64,000 nt of DNA from Phenylobacterium sp. (GCF_030693405.1 NZ_JAUYAW010000072.1:124001-188000); one strand, 5' to 3'; positions 40,375-50,793 are shown, counted from the first letter of the stretch. Program-made: numbers and translations. Notes: generated by a model from the letters alone, not told the origin.

Positions 40375-41892
40375 TCAGGCGCCGGTGACCGGCGGGGCGT
40401 TGGGGCCGGCCGGGGTCGTGCCGCCGGCGGCCTGGGCGCGCAGAGCGGTCTCCTCCAGCTTGCGCAGGTTCTCCTCGTGGGTCGCCTTGTCGATCTTGAA
40501 CATGAACAGGCAGCCGATGGCGATGGCGTAGAAGAACAGCAGGGTCGGCAGATAGATCAGCGCCATGTTGCGCAGCACCTCGTCGTCCACCCCGCCGCGG
40601 ACGGCGTTCTGCGGGAAGGCGACGAAGGCCAGGACCGCGCCCGACACGAAGACGCCGACCCCGGAGACCACCTTCTTGAACAGGTTGTCGAAGGAGAACA
40701 GCAGCCCCTCGGAGCGCCGGCCGGTCTTGACCTCGGAGTCCTCGACCACGTCGGCGATCATCGAGGCCAGCATGACCCCGGTCATCATGGCCATGGCGCC
40801 ATTGGCGATGACATCGACGAACAGGATCCAGAACAGCAGGTCGGTGCCGTTGGCCGGCATCCAGCCGAGCAGCCGCAGGGCGATGGGGCCAAGCAGGGCC
40901 ACCACGGCGCCTGCGAACATGGTGATGGCGCCGTTCCGCTTGCCCATCTTGGCCGCCACCTTGGGGGCGAGAGACACGCCCATGACGCTGGCGATCACCC
41001 CGGCCACGGTCAGCAGGGACAGCTGGGTCTGGGTCAGCTCCCAGAAGTAGAGGAAGAAGTAGAGCTCGAGCCCGCCCTTCACCCCCAGCGACATGGACAT
41101 GAACATGCCCGAGATGGTCAGCACCACGAAGGAGCGGTTGTTCAGGGTGTGGGCGACCTCGCGGGCCATGCCGACGAAGGTGATCTTGCGGGTCGGCGGC
41201 TTGCGCAGCTCGGGGATGTGTTTGTGGGTCCCGGCGGTGGAGGCCAGGATGATGATGAAGATCAGCACCGCGGCGCAGAGCGCGTAGCTGAAATAGCCCT
41301 CACGGGCCAGAACGCCGCCGGTGCCATTGGGCCCCTCCCGCAGGAAGACCTGATAGGCCAGCAGGGTCATGCCCAGGCCCCCGGCCACTCCGAAGAAGCC
41401 CCGCAGGGCGATCAGGCTGGTCCGGTCGTCATAGCTCTTGGCCAGTTCAGGGGCGAGCGCGGAGGACGGCAGCTCGAAGAAGGTGTCGAACAGGCGGATC
41501 ACCAGCAGGCAGGTCAGCATGTAGCCGAAGATCTGCGCGTGCTCCCAGCCGACCGGCGGGTTCCAGATCAGGAAGAAGGCGATCGCCACCGGCAGGGCCG
41601 ACAGGTACATGAACGGGTGCCGCCGGCCCCACTTGGACCGGAAATTGTCCGACACCTGGCCCACCAGGGGGTCAACGAAGGCGTCGAAGATCAGGGCGAA
41701 CATGATGGCTGTGGAGACCATCTGCGGCGGCAGGCCGATTACCTGATTGTAGAACAGCAGCAGGAAGGTCGAGAGCCCGCGCTGCTTGATGGCGCTGGCG
41801 GCCCCGCCGGCGCCATAGAGGATTCGCGTGGTGAGGCTCAGGCGGCGGTCAGCGGTCGCGGCCGGGGTGGCCTGGTCGGTCAGGTCGGTCAC
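40375..41892 (-). CDS. GPH-family sugar:cation symporter (copy 2)
   Basis: A 505-aa paralogue of its two neighbours with the same signature (SDNFRSKWGRRHPF) and a start like copy 3 (SLTTRILYGAGGAASAIKQRG). About 12 transmembrane helices. The start is GTG at 41892. It lies 12 bp downstream of copy 3, so both are probably cotranscribed. The substrate cannot be told from the sequence. Confidence 0.88.
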   Translation of the reverse strand: MTDLTDQATPAATADRRLSLTTRILYGAGGAASAIKQRGLSTFLLLFYNQVIGLPPQMVSTAIMFALIFDAFVDPLVGQVSDNFRSKWGRRHPFMYLSALPVAIAFFLIWNPPVGWEHAQIFGYMLTCLLVIRLFDTFFELPSSALAPELAKSYDDRTSLIALRGFFGVAGGLGMTLLAYQVFLREGPNGTGGVLAREGYFSYALCAAVLIFIIILASTAGTHKHIPELRKPPTRKITFVGMAREVAHTLNNRSFVVLTISGMFMSMSLGVKGGLELYFFLYFWELTQTQLSLLTVAGVIASVMGVSLAPKVAAKMGKRNGAITMFAGAVVALLGPIALRLLGWMPANGTDLLFWILFVDVIANGAMAMMTGVMLASMIADVVEDSEVKTGRRSEGLLFSFDNLFKKVVSGVGVFVSGAVLAFVAFPQNAVRGGVDDEVLRNMALIYLPTLLFFYAIAIGCLFMFKIDKATHEENLRKLEETALRAQAAGGTTPAGPNAPPVTGA

Positions 41893-41904
41893 GGTGAATT
41901 CCTA

Positions 41905-43425
41905 TCAGGCCTTTGAACCCAGGGGCGGCGTCGCGCCTCCGGGCAGGATGTCGGTGCTGGCGTCTCGGGCCTCATGGGCCGCGGCGGTCGCCTTGGCGCC
42001 GGCCTCGTCCAGGATCCGGAGGTTGTCTTCGTGCTTGGCCTTGTCGATGTTGAACATGGACAGGCAGACGATCCCCATGCCGTAGAGCAGGGTGACCAGG
42101 GGCAGGTAGATCAGGCCCATGTTCTGCAGGATCTCCGGGTCCACGCCCCCGCGGCGCGCGCTTTCCGGGAAGCTGACCAGGCTGAGCACCGCGCCGGCGA
42201 TGAAGATGCCGACGCCGGACACGATCTTCTTGAACAGGTTGTCGGCCGACATCAGCAGGCCCTCGGAGCGCCGGCCGGTCTTGACCTCGGCGTCCTCGAC
42301 CACGTCGGCGACCATCGAGACCAGCATCACGCCAGTGGCCACCGCCATGCCGGAATTGAAGAAGGTCTCGGTCAGCAGAATCCAGAACAACAGGTCGGTG
42401 CCATTGGGGGGCATCAGCCCGATCAGCCGCAGGGTGATGGGCGTGATGCCGACCGCGAGCGCGCTGGCGAACATCAGGATCGCCCCGCGCTTCTTGCCCA
42501 GCAGCCGGGCGATATGCGGGGCGACCAGCACCCCGCCCAGACTGCCGGCCACACTGACGGCGGTCAGGATCGCCAGCTGGCTTTGGGTCAGTTCCCAGAA
42601 ATAGAGGGCGAAATAGATCTCCAGGCCGTTTTTCGACCCCGCCGCCACGGCGATGAACATGCCGGTCAGGGTGGCGATGACGAAGGCTCGGTTGTTCAGG
42701 GTGTGCGCCACCTCACGAGCCATGGCCTTGAGCGTGATCTTCCGCGTTGGCGGCTGGCTCAGAAAGGGGATCCGGCTGTGGGTGCCGGCGGTCGAGACCA
42801 GGATCACCACGAAGATGAGGATCGCTGACACGGCTGAGAAGGCGAAATAGCCGTCCCGGGCCAGGATGCCGCCGGTCCCATCGGGGTTCTCGGCCAGGAA
42901 GTACTGATAGGCCGCCACCGTCATGCCCAGGCCCCCCACCACGGTGAAGAAGGCGCGCATGGAGATCAGGCTGGTGCGCTCGTTATAGTCCCGGGTCAGC
43001 TCAGGGGCGAGCGCCGAGGAGGGCAGCTCAAAAAAGGTGTCGAACAGGCGCACGGTGAGCAGGCAGGCCACCAGCCAGATGACGATGGCCTCGTCGCTCC
43101 AGCCCCCGGGCGGATTCCACAGCAGGAAATAGGCCACCGAGACCGGCAGGGCGGCGGCGTACATGAACGGATGGCGTCGTCCAAATTTCGATCTGAAATT
43201 ATCCGACACCTGTCCCACCAGGGGGTCGACGAAGGCGTCGAAGATCAGGGCCACCATCAGCACCCCCGACACCGTCGCCGGAGGCAGCCCCACCACCTGA
43301 TTGTAGAAAATCATCAGGAAGGTGGCGAGGCCCCGGCCCTTGACCGCATTGGCCACGGCGCCCAGGGCGTAGAACAGCTTGGTATGCAGCTTCAGAGGGG
43401 GAATCTCTGAGGGAATCGCCGTCAT
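41905..43425 (-). CDS. GPH-family sugar:cation symporter (copy 3)
   Basis: A 506-aa GPH transporter, first in the tandem. Motif SDNFRSKFGRRHPF; start MTAIPSEIPPLKLHTKLFYA at 43425 with GGAGA 8 nt before it. It is clearly more like copy 2 than copy 1 in helices 5-12 (RALNNRAFVIAT against RTLNNRSFVVLT). No glycosidase or TonB receptor is adjacent, so the imported solute is unknown. Confidence 0.88.
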   Translation of the reverse strand: MTAIPSEIPPLKLHTKLFYALGAVANAVKGRGLATFLMIFYNQVVGLPPATVSGVLMVALIFDAFVDPLVGQVSDNFRSKFGRRHPFMYAAALPVSVAYFLLWNPPGGWSDEAIVIWLVACLLTVRLFDTFFELPSSALAPELTRDYNERTSLISMRAFFTVVGGLGMTVAAYQYFLAENPDGTGGILARDGYFAFSAVSAILIFVVILVSTAGTHSRIPFLSQPPTRKITLKAMAREVAHTLNNRAFVIATLTGMFIAVAAGSKNGLEIYFALYFWELTQSQLAILTAVSVAGSLGGVLVAPHIARLLGKKRGAILMFASALAVGITPITLRLIGLMPPNGTDLLFWILLTETFFNSGMAVATGVMLVSMVADVVEDAEVKTGRRSEGLLMSADNLFKKIVSGVGIFIAGAVLSLVSFPESARRGGVDPEILQNMGLIYLPLVTLLYGMGIVCLSMFNIDKAKHEDNLRILDEAGAKATAAAHEARDASTDILPGGATPPLGSKA

Positions 43426-43875
43426 CAAAGTCTCCGGCCAATGCAAATACGGCGCGATGCCTGTCGGCCACGCCCGGACGCCGGGTTTTGAAAATCAGAT
43501 GCCGCGGGCCGGCGCTGCGTCAGGCGCAGCCTTCCACTCCCGCCCGCAAGAAAATTGCGGATCAATGCACAGTCCTCCCTGCCGAACCTCCGTCGGGTTC
43601 GATCATTCTTGTGTCGCGTCCGGTCTTGGGACCCGGCGTCACCGCCCCAGGATCATTCACGGCGCAAGCGTGGGCGAGGCCTATCGCAGCGTCAACGCTT
43701 ATGATCTTACAAGTCTGACACAAACTAACCCTTAGCCCACAACGGGTTGAGGGTGATGGCGCAATCGACCTGGAGCGGCGCCGCGCTTGATGTCCCGCGC
43801 GGGGCAATCCTCAGCCGCCGGCCCGAGGCGCTCCACATTCTTGGGCAGGGTACAGGCCAGGCGACGAGGGGCCGA
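43426..43875. other. 450-bp gap upstream of the GPH genes
   Basis: I see no gene here. It contains two inverted repeats: GCTGCG-tcagg-CGCAGC at 43514-43530 and a perfect 12-bp palindrome AGCGTCAACGCT at 43688-43699. The promoter and operators of the symporter operon are presumably here. Confidence 0.5.
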
Positions 43876-44865
43876 TCAGGGCTTGAGCATGATCTTGCCC
43901 AGATGACCGCCGGCCTCCAGGGCGGCATGGGCGTCAGCCGCCTGTTCGAGGGGGAAGACGCTGTCGATCTGCGGGCGCAACTGGCCTGCCGCGATCCATG
44001 GCCAGACGGTCGCCTCGACCGCGGCGGCGAGCCGCGCCTTCTCATCGGCGGAGCGGGGCCGCAGGGTCGAACCGGTGACGACAGCCCGCTTCATCATCAA
44101 GGCGCCGATGTTCAGGTCCACCTTGCCGCCGGCCTGGGCGGCGATGAAGACGATGCGGCCGCCGGTCTTCAGGGCGGCCAGATCCTTGGCGAAGTAGTCG
44201 CCGCCGACCATGTCCAGCACCACATCACATCCGCCATCGGCCAGGGCGACCTCGGCAAAGTCCTGGGCGGTGGTGTCGATGGCGATGTCGGCGCCCAGGT
44301 CCAGGGCCTGGCGAGCCTTGTCGGCGCCCCGGGCCGTGGCGATGACCCGGGCGCCGGCGGCCTTGGCCATCTGTATCGCCGTTGTCCCGATCCCGGACGT
44401 GGCGCCGTGCACCATCAGGGTCTCTCCGGCCTTCAGCGCCCCATGCTCGAACACATTGGCGAAGACGGTGAACACGGTCTCCGGTAGACCCGCCGCCTCC
44501 AGCGCGCTCAGGCCGGCAGGGAGAGGCAGGGCGTGGCGGGCGTCGCACACGGCGTACTGGGCGTAGCCTCCCCCGCCCAGCAGGGCGCAGACCCTGTCGC
44601 CGGCCTGCCAGCGCCCGGCGCCGACGATGACCTCGCCGGCCACTTCCAGGCCCATGGTCTGCGGCGCGCCAGGGGGTGGCGGATAGAAGCCGGCCCGCTG
44701 GGCGATATCGGGGCGATTGACGCCGGCGGCCTCCACCCGGATCAGGATCTGACCGGGGCCTGGGGTTGGGGTTGGCAGAGTCACTGGATGCAGGGCGCTG
44801 GCGGGACCCTTGTCATCCTTGATGGCGATGGCCGTCATCTGGTCGGGAACAGTCGCTTGCGCCAT
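43876..44865 (-). CDS. NAD(P)H quinone oxidoreductase (zeta-crystallin-like)
   Basis: A 329-aa medium-chain dehydrogenase/reductase of the quinone oxidoreductase type. NADPH site: LMVHGATSGIGTTAIQMAKAAG, then VIATARGADKA. There are no zinc-binding cysteines in the usual places, as expected for this group. The family reduces quinones or enals. The start at 44865 follows GGAGG. It is divergent from the DUF1192 gene. Confidence 0.9.
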   Translation of the reverse strand: MAQATVPDQMTAIAIKDDKGPASALHPVTLPTPTPGPGQILIRVEAAGVNRPDIAQRAGFYPPPPGAPQTMGLEVAGEVIVGAGRWQAGDRVCALLGGGGYAQYAVCDARHALPLPAGLSALEAAGLPETVFTVFANVFEHGALKAGETLMVHGATSGIGTTAIQMAKAAGARVIATARGADKARQALDLGADIAIDTTAQDFAEVALADGGCDVVLDMVGGDYFAKDLAALKTGGRIVFIAAQAGGKVDLNIGALMMKRAVVTGSTLRPRSADEKARLAAAVEATVWPWIAAGQLRPQIDSVFPLEQAADAHAALEAGGHLGKIMLKP

Positions 44866-44951
44866 CGTCGTCGCCTCCACGTGCTTGCGCCCGAGCGGCG
44901 CAGGGGGTTGGATAAACCGCTCCGGGGGCCTGGGCAAAGAGAGGGCAGAGC

Positions 44952-45149
44952 ATGGAAGAACCGGCGGAAGTCCGACTGGGGCGCGGCCAGCGCCTGATCG
45001 AGGTGACGCGTGAGGACCTCGAGCTCTATGGCGTGGAGGAACTGGAGGCGCGGGTTGAGGTGCTGGAGGCCGAAATCGCCCGCTCCCGGGGCTTCATCGA
45101 CAAGAAGCGGGCCAGTCGTGCGGCGGCCGACGCGCTAGTCCGCAGCTAG
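44952..45149 (+). CDS. DUF1192 family small protein
   Basis: A 65-aa DUF1192 protein, a short coiled-coil-prone peptide: LYGVEELEARVEVLEAEIARSRGFIDKKRASRAAADALVR. In Caulobacterales it is commonly found just upstream of the DUF1465 (rcdA) gene, as here. Function unknown. Confidence 0.82.
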   Translation: MEEPAEVRLGRGQRLIEVTREDLELYGVEELEARVEVLEAEIARSRGFIDKKRASRAAADALVRS

Positions 45150-45270
45150 GGCGATCACCCATAGTGGGGAGTGACGTCGCGTCGCGCCGCCCGATATGGC
45201 ATGGGGGTTGCAAGTCGGACGCTATCGGACGATCGGTTCGTACAGTGTCTGGCAGGGGCTTGGAAAATCG

Positions 45271-45783
45271 ATGAGCGAACTCACCGCATTGGCGAAACCC
45301 TGGCGTGGCGACGTGATCGCCGACTTCGCCCGCTCCGAGCTGTTTGAGCGGACGTTCCAGGAAGGCATGGACCTGGTCGAGGAGACCGCGGCCTATCTCG
45401 ACGGCGGCGGTCGCCAGGAGTCCAAACGCCTGGATCGCGGCGCCGCCCTGGCCTACGCGGCCGAGAGCATGCGCCTGACCACCCGGCTGATGCAGGTGGC
45501 CTCCTGGCTGCTGGTGCAGCGGGCGGTGCGCGAGGGTGACATGGCGCCCGAAGCCGCCTGCGAGGAGCGCTATCGCCTGGCGGCCGAGACGTCCCGTCAT
45601 CCGGCGGAGGCGCTAGAGGTGCTTCCGTCCGGTCTTCTGGAGCTCATGGAGCGGTCCGAGCGTCTGTTCGAGCGGGTGCGCCATCTGGACCGGCGGATGT
45701 ATGTGGAGGCCGCCGAGGACTCCACGCCCAATCCCGTTCTGTCCCAGTTCGATCGGCTGCGCGACGCTTTCGGCGCCGGCTGA
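45271..45783 (+). CDS. rcdA: RcdA homologue (DUF1465)
   Basis: A 170-aa DUF1465 protein, homologous to RcdA of Caulobacter, which helps deliver CtrA and other substrates to ClpXP at the G1-S transition. Signature: EGMDLVEETAAYLDG and ALAYAAESMRLTTRLMQVASWLLVQRAV, an all-helical bundle. The C-terminal tail is long and probably flexible. I take MSELTALAKPWRGDV at 45271 as the start. A bidirectional terminator separates it from rpmE. Confidence 0.88.
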   Translation: MSELTALAKPWRGDVIADFARSELFERTFQEGMDLVEETAAYLDGGGRQESKRLDRGAALAYAAESMRLTTRLMQVASWLLVQRAVREGDMAPEAACEERYRLAAETSRHPAEALEVLPSGLLELMERSERLFERVRHLDRRMYVEAAEDSTPNPVLSQFDRLRDAFGAG

Positions 45784-45818
45784 GGTCGTCGCCGGCCCGA
45801 AGGCCGGCGGAATTCCAG

Positions 45819-45868
45819 ACACAAAGAAGACGCCGCGGGCCGAGGGGCTCGCGGCGTCTTCTTTGTGT
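45819..45868. terminator. Bidirectional terminator, rcdA/rpmE
   Basis: ACACAAAGAAGACGCCGCG and its exact inverse CGCGGCGTCTTCTTTGTGT form a 19-bp stem with a GC-rich loop. It lies between convergent rcdA and rpmE and has A/T-rich outer ends on both sides, so it could serve both. Confidence 0.8.
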
Positions 45869-45907
45869 GGAGCAAGGTCAAGACCCGCCGTGCGGCGGGC
45901 CAGACGC

Positions 45908-46132
45908 CTACTTGCGGGTGAAGCCGCCGAACTTGGCGTTGAAGCGCGAAACCCGGCCGGCGCGGTCCAGCAGGGTGTGGGCGCCGCCCGTCCACGCCGG
46001 GTGCGTCTTCGGGTCGATATCCAGGTTCAGGGTCGCGCCCTCTTTCCCGTAGGTCGACCGGGTCTGATAGGTCGTACCATCCGTCATCACCACGGTGATG
46101 AAGTGATAATCGGGGTGCGTGTCTTGTTTCAT
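45908..46132 (-). CDS. rpmE: 50S ribosomal protein L31 (zinc-free)
   Basis: A 74-aa L31. It starts [19 protein letters not shown] and contains [22 protein letters not shown]. No CxxC zinc ribbon is present, so it is the cysteine-free type common in alphaproteobacteria. It bridges the ribosomal subunits. It is divergent from the ABC exporter gene. Confidence 0.95.
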   Translation of the reverse strand: MKQDTHPDYHFITVVMTDGTTYQTRSTYGKEGATLNLDIDPKTHPAWTGGAHTLLDRAGRVSRFNAKFGGFTRK

Positions 46133-46252
46133 CGCGAGGACAACCGACGTAAGAGCAGCGGGTGATGCGACGCCGAACCCGACGGGTCCGGTGCGCAAAC
46201 GAGCCGCGCGTATACAGAAACGGCGGCCCTGAAGCAAGGGCGCACGGATTTC

Positions 46253-48115
46253 ATGAGCCAGTCAGCCGACACCGCCGTCCCTGCCGCCACTGGGGCTGAC
46301 GGGCGTCCCGGCGCCGGCGCCGAACTGGTCCAGAGCCTGGGCGAGGCGGCCGAACGTCGGCCCCGCAGCCGCAATGTCGGCGCCCTGCGGCGTCTGGTTC
46401 CCTTCGCACGACGCCGCAAAGGCGAGGCCGTCGGCGCGCTGGTTTTCCTGATCGGCGCCACGGCTGCGACCCTTGGCCTGTCGGGCGCGGTGCGCCTGCT
46501 GGTGGACGCCCTGACGACGCCGGACATTTCGCCGGAGCGGGTCAATCTGTGGTTCGCCCTGATCGGGGCGGTCGCCTTGGCCTTGGCGCTGTCCTCAGCC
46601 CTTCGCTACTTCTTCGTCACCAAGCTCGGCGAGCGGGTGGTGGCTGATCTGCGCGAGGCGGTCCACGCGCACATTCTGACGCTGGACCCCGGCTTCTTCC
46701 TGCGCACGCGCACGGGCGAGGTTCTGTCGCGGCTGACCACCGACATCCAGATCGTCGAGAGCCTGATGGCGACCTCGGTCTCGGTGGCCCTGCGAAACCT
46801 GCTGACCCTGATCGGCGCTCTGGTCTTGCTGGTGTGGGTCAGTCCTGGCCTGACCGCCCTGGTCCTGATGATTTTCCCCTTCGTGATTGCGCCCCTGTTC
46901 CTGTTCGGCCGCCGGGTGCGCCAGCTGACCGTCTCGACCCAGGACCAGTTCGCCCAGGCCGTCGGCCAGGCCGGCGAGACCCTCGACGCCCTGGAGACCG
47001 TCCAGGCCTTCGGTGGCGAAGCCGCCGCCGCGCGGTCCTTCGACGGGGCGGTGGAACGGGCCTTCGAGACCTCCCTGCGCCGCATGACGGCGCGGGCCGT
47101 GATGACCGCCCTGGTGATCGCCCTGGTGTTTGGCGGGGTGGTGGCCATCTTCTGGCTTGGGGTGCATGCGGGCCTGCGGGGCGAGATGAGCTGGGGGGCG
47201 CTGTTCCAGTTCGCCTTCCTGGCGGTGATGGCCGCCGGCGCGGTCGGCGCCCTGGGAGAGACCTGGGGGGACGTCCAGAAGGCCGCCGGCGCCATGGACC
47301 GGATCGCCGAGCTGCTCGACGCCCGGCCGGGGATCGCAGCGCCGGTCAGTCCGGCCATCCTGCCCTTGCCGTCGCGCGGCGCGGTCGCCTTCGAGGACGT
47401 GACCTTCGCCTATCCCGGCCGCCCGGACATGCCGGCCCTGCGCCACTTCACCCTGAACGTCGCGCCGGGCGAGCGGGTGGCCCTGGTGGGACCGTCGGGG
47501 GCAGGCAAGAGCACCGTCTTCCGCCTGCTGTTGCGCTTTTATGATCCGGACCAGGGCGTGATCCGCCTGGATGAAACCGACCTGCGCCTGGCTGACCCGC
47601 GGGAGGTGCGCGAGCGCATGGCCCTGGTGGCCCAGGACTCGCCGCTGTTCTCAGGCTCGGCGGCCGACAACATCGCCTTCGGCCGCCCGGCCGCCCTGCC
47701 GGAGGATATCCTGGCCGCCGCCCAGGCCGCCCAGGCCCGCGGCTTCATCGAGGCCCTGCCCGAGGGCTTCCAGACCCTGCTGGGGGACCGGGCCCGCTCC
47801 CTATCTGGCGGCCAGCGTCAGCGGTTGGCCATCGCCCGGGCTCTGATCCGCCAGGCGCCCATCCTGCTGCTGGACGAGGCCACCAGCGCCCTTGACGCCG
47901 AGAACGAGCGGTTGGTCCAGGCGGCCCTGGATGAGGCCATGACGGGCCGCACCACGCTGGTGATCGCCCACCGGCTGGCCACGGTGCTCAAGGCCGATCG
48001 GATCGTGGTCATGGACCAGGGCCAGGTGGTCGAGCAGGGGACTCACGCGGCGCTCTCGGCCCAGGGCGGGCTCTATGCCCGGCTCGTCGCCCTGCAGTTC
48101 GGCCAGGCGGCCTGA
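46253..48115 (+). CDS. ABC exporter (fused permease-ATPase, MsbA/multidrug type)
   Basis: A 620-aa fused ABC transporter half-molecule that works as a dimer. Six transmembrane helices lie at about residues 60-340, then the nucleotide-binding domain: Walker [10 protein letters not shown] (about 412), signature [15 protein letters not shown] (about 517), Walker B ILLLDEAT (about 538), and the H-loop IAHRLATV. The family exports lipids, peptides or drugs; the substrate is unknown. The N-terminus has about 50 extra residues before the first helix. Confidence 0.92.
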   Translation: MSQSADTAVPAATGADGRPGAGAELVQSLGEAAERRPRSRNVGALRRLVPFARRRKGEAVGALVFLIGATAATLGLSGAVRLLVDALTTPDISPERVNLWFALIGAVALALALSSALRYFFVTKLGERVVADLREAVHAHILTLDPGFFLRTRTGEVLSRLTTDIQIVESLMATSVSVALRNLLTLIGALVLLVWVSPGLTALVLMIFPFVIAPLFLFGRRVRQLTVSTQDQFAQAVGQAGETLDALETVQAFGGEAAAARSFDGAVERAFETSLRRMTARAVMTALVIALVFGGVVAIFWLGVHAGLRGEMSWGALFQFAFLAVMAAGAVGALGETWGDVQKAAGAMDRIAELLDARPGIAAPVSPAILPLPSRGAVAFEDVTFAYPGRPDMPALRHFTLNVAPGERVALVGPSGAGKSTVFRLLLRFYDPDQGVIRLDETDLRLADPREVRERMALVAQDSPLFSGSAADNIAFGRPAALPEDILAAAQAAQARGFIEALPEGFQTLLGDRARSLSGGQRQRLAIARALIRQAPILLLDEATSALDAENERLVQAALDEAMTGRTTLVIAHRLATVLKADRIVVMDQGQVVEQGTHAALSAQGGLYARLVALQFGQAA

Positions 48116-48120
48116 CCGGA

Positions 48121-49158
48121 TCAGGTGTTGAATATTTCCTGCCGCACTGTCACGGCCAGTTCCGGGAAATCGGTAAAGACGCCATCAACGCCGGCCCGAT
48201 AGAGGGCGCGGAGCAACTCGGCTGAGTTTCCATGCCCGGCCGGGTTTTCCCCTTGGCGAAGCGCGGGGGGCAGGAAGCTGTTCTCCGAGCGTACGGTCCA
48301 GGGATGGACCTTCATACCCGCGGCCTGGGCTTTGGCGATCAGGCCGGTGGCGGGCAGGCCCGGCGTGTTCGCGTCCAGCACCATCTTCAACTCCGGCCCC
48401 AGGCCGTCGGCGAATTCAGCGACCTCGGCCAGCATCCCGTCTGACAGGGCCCCGGCGCCCACCAGCATCACCGTGGGCGCCTGGCTGCGGGCGCGGAAGG
48501 CGCGCAGGGGCTTGGGCTCGAAACACTGGACGAAGACCGGCGCATCCCGGCGGTCGAGGCCGTTGTCGCGCAGGGCGGCGGCCAGGCTCGCGCCCATGGG
48601 CAGGCCGCGGGCCTCGAAATAGGTGGGGTGCTTCATCTCGGGATAGGTCCCGATGGTCCGGCCGGTCCGCCGGCTCTCTGCCTTGGTCAGGTCGACCACT
48701 TCCTGGAAGGTCGGGATGGCCGCCTGGCCGTCGAAGGCCGCGCTGCCTGGCCGCAGGTCCGGCAGGCGCTCGCGGGCCTTCAGGGTCTTCAGCTCGGCCA
48801 GGGTGAAGTCCTCGGTAAACCAGCCCTCCACCTTGACCCCATCGATGAGCTGCTCCGTGCGCCGGTCGGCGAAGTCCGGACGATCAGCCACGTCGGTGGT
48901 TCCGGAGATCTCGTTCTCGTGCCGGGCCACCAGCACCCCGTCCCGGGTCATCACCAGGTCGGGCTCGACATAGTCGGCCCCCTGATCGATCGCCCGCTGA
49001 TAGGCCGCAAGGGTGTGCTCAGGCCGCTCGCCGCTGGCGCCGCGATGGGCGATGACCAGGGGGCGGGTTGCGACGGGCTGGGCGAGCCCAGGGTGCGCCA
49101 GGGCGGCCAGGGCCAGGGGGGCGGACGCCGTGAAGGCGCGACGGGTGAGGGCGCTCAT
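48121..49158 (-). CDS. glpQ: Glycerophosphodiester phosphodiesterase
   Basis: A 345-aa GlpQ-type enzyme. It hydrolyses glycerophosphodiesters to glycerol-3-phosphate and an alcohol. The catalytic start is VIAHRGASGERPEHT (His and Glu), followed by ADYVEPDLVMTRDG and a second His (VARHENEI), plus EMKHPTYF. The N-terminus TRRAFTASAPLALAALAHPGLAQ is a twin-arginine-type signal, so it is likely periplasmic. Convergent with the ABC gene by 6 bp. Confidence 0.93.
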   Translation of the reverse strand: MSALTRRAFTASAPLALAALAHPGLAQPVATRPLVIAHRGASGERPEHTLAAYQRAIDQGADYVEPDLVMTRDGVLVARHENEISGTTDVADRPDFADRRTEQLIDGVKVEGWFTEDFTLAELKTLKARERLPDLRPGSAAFDGQAAIPTFQEVVDLTKAESRRTGRTIGTYPEMKHPTYFEARGLPMGASLAAALRDNGLDRRDAPVFVQCFEPKPLRAFRARSQAPTVMLVGAGALSDGMLAEVAEFADGLGPELKMVLDANTPGLPATGLIAKAQAAGMKVHPWTVRSENSFLPPALRQGENPAGHGNSAELLRALYRAGVDGVFTDFPELAVTVRQEIFNT

Positions 49159-49213
49159 GCCCCCGATCTAGCCGCCTCTTGTGACGGTTGCGTCAAGCCG
49201 TTGCCGCGGGGGC

Positions 49214-50008
49214 TCAGGCGGCGGCGCGCAGGCGCTCCAGCAGCAGGGGATGCAGTTCGAGATTGGACGTGCAGACCGAGCCGGACCCCAGCACGTCCTC
49301 GCCGCCGTCGGCGTCGGTCACCTTGCCGCCGGCCTCGGTGATCAGCAGGATGCCCGCCGCCAAGTCCCAGCGGTTCAGATCCCGCTCCCAATAGCCGTCG
49401 AACCGGCCCGCCGCCACATAGGCCATGTCCAGCGCGGCCGAACCAAAGCGGCGCACGCCAGCCACTCGCTGACTGATCTGGTGCAGCTCCTTGAGGAACC
49501 TAGCGTGCTGGCCATGGCCCAGGAAGGGGATGCCGGTGGCGATCACCGACTCGTCGAACCGGGTGCGGGCGGCGACCCGCAGGCGGTGGTCGTTCAGAAA
49601 GCAGCCCTTGCCCTTCTCGGCCCAGAACAGCTCGTTGCTGACCGGGTTATAGGTCAGGGCAGCCACAATGGCGCCCTGGCGCTCCAGGGCGATGTTTATG
49701 GCGAAGTGCGGGATGGCGTGCAGGAAGTTGGTGGTGCCATCCAGGGGATCGACGATCCAGGTATGGGTCTTGTCCGTGCCCTCGATCATCCCGCGCTCTT
49801 CGCCCAGGAAGCTGTAGCCCGGTCGTGCAGCCGTCAGGGCCTCGAAGATGGTCTGCTCGGCCTTGATGTCGGCGGCCGAGACAAAGTCGGCGGCGCTCTT
49901 CTTCGACACCTGCAGCTCGGCGAGCTCGCCGAAGTCGCGGTTGAGCCCGCGCGCGGCCTTGCGGGCGGCGTCGGACATGACTTTCAGAAGTGCGGTTTGC
50001 GTGGCCAC
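49214..50008 (-). CDS. suhB: Inositol monophosphatase family protein
   Basis: A 264-aa inositol-1-monophosphatase. Metal sites: GEERG and WIVDPLDGTTNFLH, and the C-terminal DLNRWDLAAGILLITEAGG. SuhB-type proteins also modulate rRNA transcription. I chose GTG at 50008 (VATQTALLKVMSDAARKAAR), because the family N-terminus extends before the ATG at 49978 and GGAACAG lies upstream. The open frame runs further to 50104. Confidence 0.9.
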   Translation of the reverse strand: MATQTALLKVMSDAARKAARGLNRDFGELAELQVSKKSAADFVSAADIKAEQTIFEALTAARPGYSFLGEERGMIEGTDKTHTWIVDPLDGTTNFLHAIPHFAINIALERQGAIVAALTYNPVSNELFWAEKGKGCFLNDHRLRVAARTRFDESVIATGIPFLGHGQHARFLKELHQISQRVAGVRRFGSAALDMAYVAAGRFDGYWERDLNRWDLAAGILLITEAGGKVTDADGGEDVLGSGSVCTSNLELHPLLLERLRAAA

Positions 50009-50121
50009 GGTCTGTTCCAGTGCGCGCAAGGGACGGGCGGCGGTGGTCGGCGCTCGGGCGGGAAATGGGCGGCGGAACCTAGTCGCCGCGCCGCCCGATG
50101 GCAAGGCGGGCGATCAGCGCC

Positions 50122-50793
50122 CTATTGGCCGGCGCTGGCGGCGGCCCGGGCGGCCACGCCCCGGGCGATGGCCGCGTTCAGCTCGCGGACGGCGACGGCG
50201 GGTCCTTCCGGGTGGGCCCAGATCCCGGCCGAGACAGCCAGGAAATCGGCGCCGGCCGCCGCCAGCCCCTCGGCGGTGTCGACCGTGATACCGCCGATCG
50301 CCACGCAGGGGATCTCCATCGACTCCTGCCAGATGGTCAGCAGGTCGGGTTCGGCCCGGGTGGGCGCCTCCTTGGTGGTCGTCGGGAAGAAGGCGCCGAA
50401 GGCCACATAGTCGGCGCCGGCCTCGGCCGCCTCCATGGCCAGGTGGCGGCTGTCATGGCAGGTCACGCCGATCATGGCGTCCTTGCCCATGATCCTGCGG
50501 GCTTCGCGGCAGGGCGGGTCGTCCTGGCCCACATGCACCCCGTCGCATCCCAGGGCGGCGGCGAGGTCTGGGCGGTCATTGAGGATGACGGCCACATCGC
50601 GGCTATGGGCGATGGGCATGATGACGTCGACGGCCGCGGCGATCACCTCGTCAGACGCGCCCTTCAGCCGGACCTGCAGGGCGGCCACGTCGCCGGCGTC
50701 CAGGGCCTGGGCCAGGGTGTGGCCGAAGGCCGCCAGATCTTCGAGGACCGGCGGGGTGAGCAGATAGAGGCGGCAGTCGGGCGGCGTGGTCAT
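50122..50793 (-). CDS. thiE: Thiamine-phosphate synthase
   Basis: A 223-aa ThiE. It joins the pyrimidine and thiazole phosphates to give thiamine phosphate. Motifs: LQVRLKG (phosphate loop), [41 protein letters not shown] and VAIGGITVD. The ThiE barrel is complete. No other thi gene is adjacent. Confidence 0.93.
   Translation of the reverse strand: MTTPPDCRLYLLTPPVLEDLAAFGHTLAQALDAGDVAALQVRLKGASDEVIAAAVDVIMPIAHSRDVAVILNDRPDLAAALGCDGVHVGQDDPPCREARRIMGKDAMIGVTCHDSRHLAMEAAEAGADYVAFGAFFPTTTKEAPTRAEPDLLTIWQESMEIPCVAIGGITVDTAEGLAAAGADFLAVSAGIWAHPEGPAVAVRELNAAIARGVAARAAASAGQ

Noticed and set aside
40306-41916. A 536-codon plus-strand frame opposite GPH copy 2
   Set aside because: Antisense shadow rich in Gly, His and Gln; the transporter on the minus strand has conserved motifs.
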